Shown here piece after piece: positions 1-9,025 of a stretch of 64,000 bases of DNA. The stretch comes from Alloalcanivorax balearicus MACL04 (GTDB taxonomy: Bacteria; Pseudomonadota; Gammaproteobacteria; Pseudomonadales; Alcanivoracaceae), in the NCBI RefSeq assembly GCF_025532145.1, contig NZ_ARXS01000019.1, positions 1 through 64,000 of the forward strand, given 5' to 3'. Position numbers and translations under genes: made by a program. The notes beneath the pieces were generated by a model. It saw only the letters and a program-made list of their open reading frames with translations, ran no database searches and was not told where the DNA came from. The stretch's first letter is position 1, and every line of letters begins with the position of its first letter.

Positions 1-80
1 TACAAGCTTGCCTGCAAGCGAATGGGCTTCCCGGCCCAAAAATTCGCTTGCAGGCAAGCTCCCACGGCGATTTCGTAGTG
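1..80. repeat. REP-type inverted repeat pair (partial at window edge)
   Basis: Two 19-base arms (5-23 and 42-60) are perfect reverse complements, separated by 18 bases. Each arm is itself a small hairpin of the form GCTTGC-CT-GCAAGC followed by GAAT. The right arm continues into CCCAC and TTCGTAG, as in the other copies of this family in the window. It lies just past the end of the metallophosphoesterase gene and may act as a transcript end. The left flank is cut by the window boundary. Confidence 0.85.
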
Positions 81-121
81 GTCTCGTTATAACGCGGCTC
101 TGTGGAGCAATAATGTTTTCC

Positions 122-2227
122 CTAACCAAATAAACCGGACAAAAGGTCCCGCAATAATCCGGTGATCGGCGACAGCAGATCGCGGAGAAAATCCAAAGGC
201 CCTTCCAGCACCGTATCCAGTATCGTGGTGATCTCCCGCACCAGGGTGGACAGCACCGAGGAGAGGAAATCCCCGGGCAGGGCGGGGTAATCCCCGGCTC
301 CAGGAATCTTGTTGAGCCAGAGCACATCGTTGACCAGATGCTCCAGGGTTTGCTGAACCGTTCCCACCAGTTCGTCACCGCCGGCACTGACGTCCAGGGC
401 CACCAGCTGTTCCAGAGTGTTGGCCAGGCCGAGGGTGACGGTGGACAGTACTGAAGTGAGCCCGGCGAACACCGGTACTTCTTCGGGCATGACTTCTTCA
501 ATGCCATCGAGGATGTTATGCAGATTGCGGGACAGCTCCACCAGGGGGCCGGCAATGAAGGCAATGTCGTCCACCGTGCTGCCTTCTCCCGGCTCGGTTT
601 CGCCGCTGCCGATCCCCGCGGCCAGGGCCTGGAAGGCACCGCCCAATTGATCGAATGGTGCCGGCAGGCTGCTGGTATCGATGGCCTGCAGTTGCTCGGC
701 CGCGGCCAGTACCGCTTCCACCGACTGGGTGATTTCACTGCTGTCACCGTTGACGATGGCGGCGGTGGCCGCATCCAGGGCGTTCAACAGAATGTCCATG
801 CCGGCGATCAGTTGATCCAGCGTTTGCCGCATTTCCGGCGGCAAGTCCGCGCCGGCTTCGGTGAAGCTCGACACCAGGGCTTCGCGCAATTCCTTCAACG
901 GGCCGGTGAAGGTGGCGTCGAAGTCCTCCGGCAGAGGCAATGGCAAGGCGCCGTCGCCGATCGGCTGGCCGGTAAAGTCATTGCCGGGAGTAAGACCGGT
1001 TTTCGCTTGTTTGTCATAGCAGTACGTGAACGTCGGGGTCAGTTCGTCGTCGCCGTTGATGACGCCGAGCCCGGCCGCGTCTTTATCCACCACGTAAACT
1101 TCCAGGCAAAGAGACGCGGGCGTTTGCTTGTCCTCATCCGCTTCGCTGGCTTGCAGCCACATGAAACCGTACTCGTCGCCTTGCTGGAACAGTGCCTCGT
1201 TGCGTTGCGGATCGTCGATGGAGCGATGTTTGCCGGCGGCGCCGCTGACCATGAATTCAGTGCGGCCGCAGGAGGACGGCACACCCGACAGCACCTGCAG
1301 ATCATGATCGTGACCGGCCAGGAAGAAGTCGGCCTGATCGCATACCGTCTCTTCCATGAACGCCTTCCAGCGGGTGCCGGCCAGCACCGGTAAAATCTGA
1401 TGTGGTACGCCGTCGTAGTTGCCGGCATTGCCGTGGGAACCATTGGAAAGATAAGGGTGATGCGCCATGGCGATCTTGAACACCGCATTGGAACCGGCCA
1501 GCGCGTTCACTGCCCAGTTGCGCTGGTCCACGCCATAAGTGTGGTAAGCGTAGGCGATGTTCGGGTCAGCGAAGCCGCCGGCGATGGGGTTGGAATCCAG
1601 GGCGAAAAAGTCCACCAGCGGGCGGCCGTCACGGGTGGTCGGAGCCGGCGTGTGCCGGTAGTACCGGTCCGGCATTTTCCAACGGTTTGAGAGCCTGCCA
1701 TCAAAATAATGGTAGTCGACCTGGAACTCGCCGCGGGCATTGCCGGCGCCGTCACCGCCGACGTAACCGGTGTTGTCGTGGTTGCCCAGTACCATGTAGA
1801 ACGGCAACTGGATCGGTTCGAAGGGCTTTTCGAATTTATCCTCGAACTGGGGATCGTCGACGCTGGTGACCCCGGATTCGTAGATGTTGTCGCCCAGTCC
1901 CAGGGCAAGGTGGCAACCGGCGGACGGGGAAGCTTCGTCCATACCGCCTTTGTGATCGCAGACGGCGGCAATGGCTTCCCCCACCGCGTACTGGCCCGAC
2001 GAGCCGCTGCCGGAATCGCCGATCACGATGAAGCGCAGCGCCGCCAGGGGCTCTGGCTCGGGCTCCGGTTCGGGATCCGGTCCCCCGTTGCCGCCATCGC
2101 CGTCACCAGGCACGTTGGGATCGGGATTGGCGCCGCCGCCGGAGTCACTGCCGGAAGAACCTCCCCCTCCGCAGGCGGCCAGAGTCAGAGCTGCCAGCAG
2201 GGGCAGCAGCGTCCATAGGGGCTTCAT
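122..2227 (-). CDS. Secreted lipoprotein metallophosphoesterase (purple acid phosphatase-like)
   Basis: Probable phosphomonoesterase of the calcineurin-like/acid phosphatase superfamily, anchored as a lipoprotein. The signal peptide ends in a lipobox LAAC with Cys19, followed by a Gly/Ser and Pro-Glu-rich linker to about residue 62. Metal-binding motifs are in order: GDSGS (D71), GLGDNIY (D113, N114), LGNHDN (N149, H150), AHHPYL near residue 256 and AGHDHDLQ near 304. Residues from about 430 to the end form a long region rich in hydrophobic helices with no motif I recognise, so at 701 residues the protein is about twice the size of the catalytic domain. The start is supported by GAGG upstream. 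It overlaps the upstream PhoD-like gene by 4 bases (ATGA), so the two are probably co-transcribed. The natural substrate is unknown. Confidence 0.82.
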   Translation of the reverse strand: MKPLWTLLPLLAALTLAACGGGGSSGSDSGGGANPDPNVPGDGDGGNGGPDPEPEPEPEPLAALRFIVIGDSGSGSSGQYAVGEAIAAVCDHKGGMDEASPSAGCHLALGLGDNIYESGVTSVDDPQFEDKFEKPFEPIQLPFYMVLGNHDNTGYVGGDGAGNARGEFQVDYHYFDGRLSNRWKMPDRYYRHTPAPTTRDGRPLVDFFALDSNPIAGGFADPNIAYAYHTYGVDQRNWAVNALAGSNAVFKIAMAHHPYLSNGSHGNAGNYDGVPHQILPVLAGTRWKAFMEETVCDQADFFLAGHDHDLQVLSGVPSSCGRTEFMVSGAAGKHRSIDDPQRNEALFQQGDEYGFMWLQASEADEDKQTPASLCLEVYVVDKDAAGLGVINGDDELTPTFTYCYDKQAKTGLTPGNDFTGQPIGDGALPLPLPEDFDATFTGPLKELREALVSSFTEAGADLPPEMRQTLDQLIAGMDILLNALDAATAAIVNGDSSEITQSVEAVLAAAEQLQAIDTSSLPAPFDQLGGAFQALAAGIGSGETEPGEGSTVDDIAFIAGPLVELSRNLHNILDGIEEVMPEEVPVFAGLTSVLSTVTLGLANTLEQLVALDVSAGGDELVGTVQQTLEHLVNDVLWLNKIPGAGDYPALPGDFLSSVLSTLVREITTILDTVLEGPLDFLRDLLSPITGLLRDLLSGLFG

Positions 2228-3975
2228 GACATTACCTCTTCCTGGTTGTGCTCGACGGGAGGATTGAACAGGGCGGTGCGCAACGTTCGGGGGCGGGATA
2301 GCGGCAGGTCTTCCTTGATGCGGCTGCTACCGCTTTCCACCGCCACGACCTTGGTCAGTCGATCATTGAGCTGACCGCGCAGGTCATAGGCCTCGATGCT
2401 GTTGACGTAATGGAACTCGGCCTGGGCGCGGCCGCGGGTCACATCCATCAGAATAAAACCGTGGGTTTTCAGTTCGGTGTAACGAATATGCGGATTGACC
2501 ACCGGAAGCGCGACCGAGGCCAGCTCCGCCAGGCCGTCGGGGAAGCCGGGGCTGGTCACCGACGGCGCCACGAATTCCGCCGCCAACGGTCGGGCGAACA
2601 AATCGCCCACCAGCACGGCGGGATTGCGGTACAACTCGTTGGCCCAGGAGGTGTGAATGTCCCCGGTGAGCACGACCACGTTATCGATCCGGTTGTCTTC
2701 GAGGTGTTTGAGAATGGTGTCACGGTCGGCGGTATAGCCGTCCCACTGATCCATGTTGACGGCCAGCAACTGGCCCTTCATGTCCGGGGTCAGACCGGGG
2801 ATTTCGAGAATATTGAGTTGCGCGAACATGACCTGCTGGCCGATGAAGCGCCAGTGCCCTCGCGCGTTGTCGAGCCCGGTGAGCAGGAAGTCCATTTGCG
2901 CCTCGCTGATCAGACGGCGATCCGGGTCATTGCGGTTCGGGTCCAGTGAGCCGGCCACCGCCGGCAACGGCTGGTCACGGCTTTCCAGCCGGGTATCCAG
3001 CAGGGTCAGATCGAGCAGGTCGCCGAAGTGGAAGCGACGGTAGATGATGTCCGTGTTGCCCGGCTTGTGGGGACGGATCGGCATCCATTCGAAATACACT
3101 TCGCGGGCGGCACTTTTGCGCTGTTCCCAGACACCTTCGGTGAGAGGGTCGTGGTTCTCGGCGCCGCCGTGCCAGCTGTCGTTGGCGGACTCATGGTCGT
3201 CCCAGATCGCGATCATGGGGAACTGCTGGTGCAGCGCCTGCAGATCCTCATCGGTTTTGTACTGGGCATGGCGCCGCCGGTAATCCTCGCGGGTGACGAT
3301 TTCATGAGGCGGATCGGGGACGCGTTCAGGAAAGTCGCCGTACTCGCCGGCGCCGTATTCGTAGATGTAATCTCCCAGATGCAGCACGAAATCCAGGTCG
3401 CCCAGTTCCGCCACCGCTTTGTAGACCGAGAAATAGCCGTTGGGGAAATTGGAGCAGGACACCACCGCGAAGCGGGCCCGGTCAATAGCATTCCAGGACG
3501 CCGGGAAAGTGCGGGTGCGGCCGATCGGGGAGCGCCGCTGTCCCACCTCGAACCGGTAGTAATACCAGCGGCCGGGCAGCAGTCCGGTGGCATCCACCTT
3601 GACGCAGTAGTCGCCATCGGCGCTGGCCACGGCCTGGTATTGAGCCACCACCGCGGTCATGGCGGGATCCGTGGCGACGGTGGCGGTGACCGGTACCTCG
3701 ACGTCTTCCTCGGGAGTGATCCGGGTCCACAGGATCACTTGCGTGGAGAGCGGGTCGCCGGATGCCACGCCATGAAGAAAACGGACGTTGGGCGGTACCG
3801 GGGTTTCCGGCTCCGGTGAGGGTGGCGGCGTGTCGGGGTCCGTGGGCTGGTTGGGTGTTTCGGGATTGCCGGTGGGTGCGCCGCCGTCACCACCGCTGCC
3901 TCCGCCACAGCCGGCCAATGCCAAAGTGCTGCCTGCCCCGAGCGCTCGTACCAGAGCGCGACGCCTGTGATCCAT
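2224..3975 (-). CDS. phoD: PhoD-family alkaline phosphatase/phosphodiesterase, Tat lipoprotein
   Basis: Extracytoplasmic phosphatase of the PhoD family, which hydrolyses phosphate mono- and diesters using Fe/Ca centres. The chosen ATG gives MDHRRRALVRALGAG, a twin-arginine-like signal, followed by a lipobox ALAGC. An upstream in-frame start at 4047 would put 24 residues in front of this signal and is less likely. Recognisable motifs are VASGDPLSTQVILWTR (PhoD N-terminal domain), VVSCSNF, LHLGDYIYEYG, AIWDDHE and VLTGDIHTSW, the last three being metal-binding. A Gly/Pro/Glu-rich linker follows the lipobox, as in the next gene. It is translationally coupled to the metallophosphoesterase. Phosphate control is plausible but I identified no Pho box. 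Confidence 0.85.
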   Translation of the reverse strand: MDHRRRALVRALGAGSTLALAGCGGGSGGDGGAPTGNPETPNQPTDPDTPPPSPEPETPVPPNVRFLHGVASGDPLSTQVILWTRITPEEDVEVPVTATVATDPAMTAVVAQYQAVASADGDYCVKVDATGLLPGRWYYYRFEVGQRRSPIGRTRTFPASWNAIDRARFAVVSCSNFPNGYFSVYKAVAELGDLDFVLHLGDYIYEYGAGEYGDFPERVPDPPHEIVTREDYRRRHAQYKTDEDLQALHQQFPMIAIWDDHESANDSWHGGAENHDPLTEGVWEQRKSAAREVYFEWMPIRPHKPGNTDIIYRRFHFGDLLDLTLLDTRLESRDQPLPAVAGSLDPNRNDPDRRLISEAQMDFLLTGLDNARGHWRFIGQQVMFAQLNILEIPGLTPDMKGQLLAVNMDQWDGYTADRDTILKHLEDNRIDNVVVLTGDIHTSWANELYRNPAVLVGDLFARPLAAEFVAPSVTSPGFPDGLAELASVALPVVNPHIRYTELKTHGFILMDVTRGRAQAEFHYVNSIEAYDLRGQLNDRLTKVVAVESGSSRIKEDLPLSRPRTLRTALFNPPVEHNQEEVMS

Positions 3976-4252
3976 GCTGATCCCCGCTGAAAGACGGTCA
4001 ATAAACGCCCCAAGGGTAAGCAGGGAATTGCACCGGCACCGTGGCACTTGCGTTTAGTACGGTAGTGCCATGTATCGATTTGTAAGGGCCCAGTTAAAGG
4101 TGACGAGGGGATGAAAAATGGATGAAGAATTGCGGATGCAGAGCGGGTTCGATGGAACGTAATCGGGGACTGGAAGGTCTTCTTTCTGAGTGTTTGCCAC
4201 TCAGGCCGCCGTTCGCGCGGCGTCGGTCTGACCTGAAGTGTCGGAGAGAGAT

Positions 4253-4933
4253 GTGCGTATTCTGGTCATCGAGGATAACCCGGATATTCTGGCCAACGTC
4301 ATGGATTACCTTCAACTGAAGGGGTTCACGGTGGATTGTGCCCGGGACGGGGTCAGCGGATTGCACCTGGCGGTAACCCAACCGTTCGACCTGATTCTGT
4401 TGGATATCATGCTGCCCGGTATGGACGGCTATCAGCTGTGCGAACGGCTGCGTCAGGACGCTTGCGTGGCCACGCCGATCATTATGCTGACGGCACGCGA
4501 TGCTCTGGATGATCGTGTCCGGGGATTGCGTACCGGCGCGGATGATTATCTGATCAAGCCGTTCGCATTGTCGGAACTGGTGGCTCGTATCGAAGCGGTG
4601 TTGCGTCGCAGTCATGGTGAGCTGAAGCGGCATCTGCAAGTGGCGGACCTGCATTACGACCTGGATACCCTGGAAGTCACCCGCGCAGATCAGACTTTAC
4701 GTCTGAACCCGTTGGCGTTGAAGTTGCTCGCGATCCTGATGCAGAAAAGCCCGGCGGTGGTGCGCCGGGACGCGCTGGAGGAAGCGTTATGGGGGGAAGA
4801 TCCTCCGGACAGCGACAGCTTACGCAGCCATATCCATCAATTACGTCAGGCGGTGGACAAACCCTTCGAGCGGGCGCTTCTTCAGACCGTTCATGGTATC
4901 GGCTATCGACTCTCGGACCGTGCCGATGTCTAG
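4253..4933 (+). CDS. OmpR/PhoB-type response regulator
   Basis: DNA-binding response regulator of a two-component system. The receiver domain begins MRILVIEDNPD, with the phosphoacceptor Asp at residue 51 in LLDIMLPG and the conserved Lys in LIKPF near residue 100. The C-terminal half is a winged-helix output domain ending HGIGYRL, the usual end of this family. I prefer the GTG start at 4253 because GGAG lies six bases upstream and it gives a canonical receiver start. A GTG at 4238 would add five residues. The gene overlaps the histidine kinase start by 8 bases. The signal and target genes cannot be deduced. It is divergent from the PhoD-like gene across about 280 bases. Confidence 0.9.
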   Translation: MRILVIEDNPDILANVMDYLQLKGFTVDCARDGVSGLHLAVTQPFDLILLDIMLPGMDGYQLCERLRQDACVATPIIMLTARDALDDRVRGLRTGADDYLIKPFALSELVARIEAVLRRSHGELKRHLQVADLHYDLDTLEVTRADQTLRLNPLALKLLAILMQKSPAVVRRDALEEALWGEDPPDSDSLRSHIHQLRQAVDKPFERALLQTVHGIGYRLSDRADV

Positions 4934-6203
4934 CCGGCAGCCGTTCGTCCGGCGTTTGGTGATTGCTTTTACGTTGATGACACTGGTGGTCAGCGGACTG
5001 TTTTCCTTTGGCATTTTCTTCTCCGTTCATTTTGTCGAGCAGCATCTGATGTCGGAGGAAATGGATCGTAAAATGGAGGCGATTCTTTCCGATGATGCGT
5101 CGGCACGTTCTTCGTCACGGCTGGACGTGAAGACCCGTTTCTACAGTGATGCCGGCGCGGGTTTGCCGTCGGCGCCGTGGATGATGACGCTGGCTGCCGG
5201 GTTTCACGAGTTGGAGCGCGGCGGCGAAGCGTATTACGCCTATGTGCGTGATGAGAGAGGACATCGTTATTTGCTGTTGCAGGAGCAGCAGGAGTTTGAA
5301 GCCCGTGAGCAGGCATTGTTCCAGGTGGTCGCGGTTGGTTTCCTGCTCAGCGTGGTGGCCGCTTGCTTGCTCGGTTGGTTGCTGGCAAGAAAAGTGATGG
5401 CCCCTTTGGTGCGGCTGGCCTGGCAGGTACGCCAGGAAGATCGCTTGCTTTCCCATTCGCCGCCCCTGGCCCTGCATTACGCGGACGATGAAATCGGACA
5501 TCTGGCGGCGGCCTTCGATGCCACGCTGCGGCGCTTGCATGAATCCCTTGAGCGCGAGCGCCTGTTCACCGGAGATGTCAGTCACGAACTGCGCACGCCG
5601 CTGATGGTGATCGCCGGCAGCTGTGAATTGCTGGCCGCCCGGCCACTGGCGGAGCGGGAACGGGAACAGGTGGAGCGCATCGCCCGTTCGGTAAAGGAAA
5701 TGCACGGCCTGGTGGATACTTTCCTGATGCTGGCGCGTAATGATCCAAAGGACTCGGCCTTCGCCGCCGACGCCACTCTTGAGCAGGTGGTGGAAGAACA
5801 ATGTGCCCGCTGGGCGCCTCTGATGCGTACCAAGGGTCTGGATTTTCAGGTGCGCTACCAGAACGGTGGAGACGGTAGCGTGAAGGCCTATAACCAGACT
5901 TTACTGGGAGCGGTTCTGGGCAACCTGCTGCGCAATGCTTGCCATTACACCGAGAACGGCGGTGTCATACTGACGGTGTCGACGCATGGCTTCAAAGTGG
6001 AAGATAGCGGATCCGGCATCCCCGAAGCGGAGCAGGTGACGGTTTTTCAGCCGTTCGTGCGGGGAAGCAGCGCTCGGGGCGAGGGCATGGGGCTCGGCCT
6101 CTCGCTGGTGAAACGCATCTGTGCCAGTCAGGGTTGGCGTATCTCGGTCACCTCCCTGCCAGTGGGCGGCTGCTGTTTTCATGTGTCGTTGTCATCGTCC
6201 TGA
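4926..6203 (+). CDS. Membrane sensor histidine kinase
   Basis: Cognate sensor kinase of the preceding response regulator. It has an N-terminal membrane segment at about residues 10-38, a short periplasmic sensor of about 90 residues, a second membrane helix at about 130-155 and a HAMP-like linker. The dimerisation domain carries the phosphoacceptor His220 in DVSHELRTPL. The ATP-binding domain has NLLRNACHY (N box), VEDSGSGIP (G1) and GMGLGLSLVK (G2). The ATG at 4926 lies inside the end of the regulator gene, indicating coupled translation. A start at 4893 would add 11 residues and is unlikely. The small periplasmic sensor has no domain I can name, so the stimulus is unknown. Confidence 0.9.
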   Translation: MSSRQPFVRRLVIAFTLMTLVVSGLFSFGIFFSVHFVEQHLMSEEMDRKMEAILSDDASARSSSRLDVKTRFYSDAGAGLPSAPWMMTLAAGFHELERGGEAYYAYVRDERGHRYLLLQEQQEFEAREQALFQVVAVGFLLSVVAACLLGWLLARKVMAPLVRLAWQVRQEDRLLSHSPPLALHYADDEIGHLAAAFDATLRRLHESLERERLFTGDVSHELRTPLMVIAGSCELLAARPLAEREREQVERIARSVKEMHGLVDTFLMLARNDPKDSAFAADATLEQVVEEQCARWAPLMRTKGLDFQVRYQNGGDGSVKAYNQTLLGAVLGNLLRNACHYTENGGVILTVSTHGFKVEDSGSGIPEAEQVTVFQPFVRGSSARGEGMGLGLSLVKRICASQGWRISVTSLPVGGCCFHVSLSSS

Positions 6204-6309
6204 TTTTTTCCGAAAAATGCCCACTTAACGAAATTTTGACATCTCCTTGACGAGTGTTTCAGGCGGGTTTTTCTACTGTTATGGCTGATATTTCCAATGG
6301 AGTAGAGCC

Positions 6310-7029
6310 ATGTCGGATTCCGGGCCGGTGGAACTGGAATTTTCCAGGAAGTACGACCTGCAACACGCCGAGCACTATCTGAAAAAACACCAGGATGGCT
6401 GGTCCCGCCGGCTGTCCAACTGGCGCGATCAACAGCTTGCGCGGCGCGCTCTGAAACAGGCCGGCGAGCCCAGGTTGGTGCTGGACCTGCCCTGCGGCGC
6501 GGGTCGTTTCTGGGCGACTCTGGCCGAGCATCCGGGCCGGGAGATCCTGGCTGCTGACTACTCCGCCGACATGCTGGATGTGGCCCGCCGCTATCAGGGC
6601 AGTGAAAGCCAGGGAAGGGTGCGGACCTTGCAAACGTCGGCGTTCTCCATCGATCTCGATGACGCCAGCGTTGATTGCGTGTTCTGCATGCGTCTGCTTC
6701 ATCATGTCGCCGACGCCGAAAACCGCACGGCCATGCTGCGCGAGTTTTATCGGGTCAGCCGCGATACGGTGATCCTGTCCCTGTGGATGGATGGCAACTA
6801 CAAAGCGTGGCGCCGCCGCCGTCTGGAACAACGTCGCGAGCAGGGTCGCAACTATGATCGCAACTACAGCCGCAACCGTTTCATCATCGCCCGGGAGCAA
6901 GTGGAACGGGAATTCCATGACGCCGGCTTCGCCATAGTCGGTCACCAGGATTTTCTGCCGGGTTACGCCATGTGGCGGGTCTACACTTTGCGCAAGAGCG
7001 ATACCGCCGCCGGGAGCAGAGATGAGTGA
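6310..7029 (+). CDS. Class I SAM-dependent methyltransferase
   Basis: Methyltransferase with the Rossmann-type SAM-binding motif VLDLPCGAGRFW near residues 57-68, an acidic residue after the second strand (LAADYSADML) and the post-motif VDCVFCMRLLHHV. The 239-residue length fits the type 11 methyltransferase fold. The substrate is unknown. Its stop overlaps the start of the following LPS-kinase-like gene by 8 bases, so the two are made together, which hints at a cell-envelope role but does not prove one. GGAG about 8 bases upstream supports the ATG. Confidence 0.8.
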   Translation: MSDSGPVELEFSRKYDLQHAEHYLKKHQDGWSRRLSNWRDQQLARRALKQAGEPRLVLDLPCGAGRFWATLAEHPGREILAADYSADMLDVARRYQGSESQGRVRTLQTSAFSIDLDDASVDCVFCMRLLHHVADAENRTAMLREFYRVSRDTVILSLWMDGNYKAWRRRRLEQRREQGRNYDRNYSRNRFIIAREQVEREFHDAGFAIVGHQDFLPGYAMWRVYTLRKSDTAAGSRDE

Positions 7030-7759
7030 ATCAACTTTCTGCTACTGGTGGCAACGCCATGGACCCTGGGTGGAGCCCGCCAACCAGCGGCGAGGTGGCG
7101 AAAGCGGCGTCCAGTACCTGCAAGTCGAGGATGATGGCGCGCCGGGGCTGTATTGCAAACGGCAAACCGGCCATCTGTATCGCTCGCTGCGGTATCCGCT
7201 GGGGCGACCCACGGTGATCCGCGAGGCGGAGGCTTACCGGGCCTGGCAGGCTCTGGACATTCCCTTGCCGGTGCTTCGCTACGCCGGCGCCCGGCGCGAA
7301 CAGGGACAATGGCGTGCGCTATTGGTCACCGAAGCGCTGACCGGCTTCATCAGCCTGGATCAATGGTATGAGCAGGCGCCGCGCGCGGAACAGGAGCGGC
7401 ATGCCATGCTCCATGATCTGGCCACCATTCTGGTGCGACTGCACACCGCCGGTTGGCAACACGGCTGCCTTTACGCCAAGCATGTGTTCGTCAATGTGGG
7501 GCGCGGCCGGCCGCGGGTGGCGTTGATCGATCTGGAAAAGAGCCGCCGCCGGCTCCGGCGGGCCACCGCGTCATGGCGCGATCTGGATCAGTTCGGCCGT
7601 CACCGTGGCGTCATGCCGGAGCGGGACTGGGCCTGGTTTCTCGAGCAGTACCAGCGGGCCTGGGATTACAGCACCAAAGCGGCGGCCAGCAGAACAAGGG
7701 TTTCCACCACCTCGATCAAAGCGCCGGCGGTGTCCCCGGTGAAGCCGCCCAGCCGCTGA
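7022..7759 (+). CDS. Lipopolysaccharide kinase (WaaP/InaA/Kdo kinase) family protein
   Basis: Protein-kinase-fold protein related to the small Kdo/heptose kinases that phosphorylate the inner core of lipopolysaccharide. The sequence shows a Lys in YCKRQTG that may bind ATP, the catalytic-loop-like GWQHGCLYAKHVFVN, and ALIDLEKSR in the position of the DFG motif (DLE, as is common in this family). It is coupled to the methyltransferase upstream. The last 31 codons or so run through the end of the convergent cobS gene, and the tail is Ser/Thr/Ala/Pro-rich and unlike a kinase end, so the original stop may have been lost. The exact sugar substrate is not determinable. Confidence 0.72.
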   Translation: MSESTFCYWWQRHGPWVEPANQRRGGESGVQYLQVEDDGAPGLYCKRQTGHLYRSLRYPLGRPTVIREAEAYRAWQALDIPLPVLRYAGARREQGQWRALLVTEALTGFISLDQWYEQAPRAEQERHAMLHDLATILVRLHTAGWQHGCLYAKHVFVNVGRGRPRVALIDLEKSRRRLRRATASWRDLDQFGRHRGVMPERDWAWFLEQYQRAWDYSTKAAASRTRVSTTSIKAPAVSPVKPPSR

Positions 7760-8412
7760 CGGAGCAAGCGCACGGCGGCCCAGGTTATGAGCACGCTGAT
7801 CAGCACCCAGATGGCACCGGCCAGTCCACCGAGCAGTACGGCAAGCAGCGTGGTTAGTGCCAGGGCCACGGTGACCTTGTCCCGGGGCAGGTGGTCCGCG
7901 CCGGCGCGGCCCAGGCCCTCCGGGCGGGCGTAGGGCAACAGCAGGAACAGTGAGGCGCCGGCCGCGCGGGCCAGCACCGGGGCCAACAGCAGCGGCAGCG
8001 ACCAGCCCAGATCCAGCAGTGTCCACAACGCCAGGGATTTGCCCAGCAGTACCAGCACCACGGCGCATACCCCGGCGGGGCCGCTGGCCGGATCTTTCAT
8101 GATGCGCAGGGTGCGCTCGCGATCGCCGTAGCCGCCGAGCCAGGCGTCGGCGCTGTCCGCCAGACCGTCCAGATGCAGGGCGCCGGTGATCAGCACCCAG
8201 GCCGCCACCAACAGAATGGCCAGCGGCGCGCTTTGCCAATGCAGCCAGCCGCCGGCGGCGGCGCCGAGCCACAACAGCAGTCCGACGATCAGGCCCACCA
8301 GGGGGTAGCACGCCACCGCCAGGCCTTGATCACGGTCGTCAGGCGTCTGCTTCAGCCCGCTGGGCAGGCGGGTCATCAACGCCAGGGCGGTGCGTAGCGG
8401 TGTGGCTATCAT
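7666..8412 (-). CDS. cobS: Adenosylcobinamide-GDP ribazoletransferase (cobalamin synthase)
   Basis: Integral membrane enzyme that joins adenosylcobinamide-GDP to alpha-ribazole (phosphate) in the last steps of cobalamin assembly. The hallmark ALHLDGLADSADAWLGG motif lies near residues 58-74, and several hydrophobic membrane segments follow (LLLWLGAA, LAILLVAAWVLI, VLVLLGKSLALW). The 248-residue length is normal. It overlaps cobC by 4 bases (ATGA) and its 3' end overlaps the convergent kinase-like gene by 94 bases. It is the last gene of a cobT-cobC-cobS unit. Confidence 0.93.
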   Translation of the reverse strand: MIATPLRTALALMTRLPSGLKQTPDDRDQGLAVACYPLVGLIVGLLLWLGAAAGGWLHWQSAPLAILLVAAWVLITGALHLDGLADSADAWLGGYGDRERTLRIMKDPASGPAGVCAVVLVLLGKSLALWTLLDLGWSLPLLLAPVLARAAGASLFLLLPYARPEGLGRAGADHLPRDKVTVALALTTLLAVLLGGLAGAIWVLISVLITWAAVRLLRQRLGGFTGDTAGALIEVVETLVLLAAALVL

Positions 8413-9023
8413 GGCGTCAGGCCGTGACTGAGCAGGCAGCCGAGACGGCCGTGTTCGGTGTCGTCCAGCCGTACCCGGCTGCGGCCGGCGTAGGGGATAT
8501 AGAGGCGAGCCATGGCCCGTGACGGGGCCAGATCCAGTACCGAAGCCAGTATCATGCGGATCATGCCGCTATGGCCGACCAGCAGCACGCGCTGTCCCGA
8601 TAGCCGGTCGGTCCAGTGTTGCCAGGCGCCGGCTACGCGGGCGTGGAATTCGGTCAGGGATTCGCCATTGGGAGGCGGGTGGCGCTCACCGTCGGCCCAG
8701 AACGCCGCCAGCCGCTCGCCGTCCCGTTGCGCCAGTTCGGTGGGGGTGAAGCCTTCCCAGTCACCGAAGTGGATTTCCTTCAGTTGCGGTTCCACATGCA
8801 AAGGCAAGCCCTGTTGTCGCGCCACTTCCTCGGCGAAGGCGCGGCAACGCAGCAAGGGTGAGCAGAGCACCGCGTCCCAACGCTCATCGGCACTGATGGC
8901 GCCGCGCATCTGCGCCCAGCCGGTGGTGCTGAGCGGGTCGTCCCGGTGTCCACGATAGCGGCGCCCGCCTTCCGGTTCACCGTGGCGGATCAGGTCCACC
9001 CAGGTGGTTGTTTCAGTATCCAT
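8409..9023 (-). CDS. cobC: Alpha-ribazole phosphatase, histidine phosphatase family
   Basis: Cytoplasmic phosphatase that removes the 5'-phosphate from alpha-ribazole phosphate, or from the cobalamin phosphate, in nucleotide-loop assembly. The catalytic RHGE motif is near residue 13 (DLIRHGEPEGGRRYRGH). The second catalytic His is in LLVGHSGMIR near residue 150. It is assigned to cobalamin metabolism rather than to general phosphoglycerate mutases because it lies between cobT and cobS with overlapping or near-touching ends. The length of 204 residues fits. Confidence 0.88.
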   Translation of the reverse strand: MDTETTTWVDLIRHGEPEGGRRYRGHRDDPLSTTGWAQMRGAISADERWDAVLCSPLLRCRAFAEEVARQQGLPLHVEPQLKEIHFGDWEGFTPTELAQRDGERLAAFWADGERHPPPNGESLTEFHARVAGAWQHWTDRLSGQRVLLVGHSGMIRMILASVLDLAPSRAMARLYIPYAGRSRVRLDDTEHGRLGCLLSHGLTP

Positions 9024-9025
9024 CG

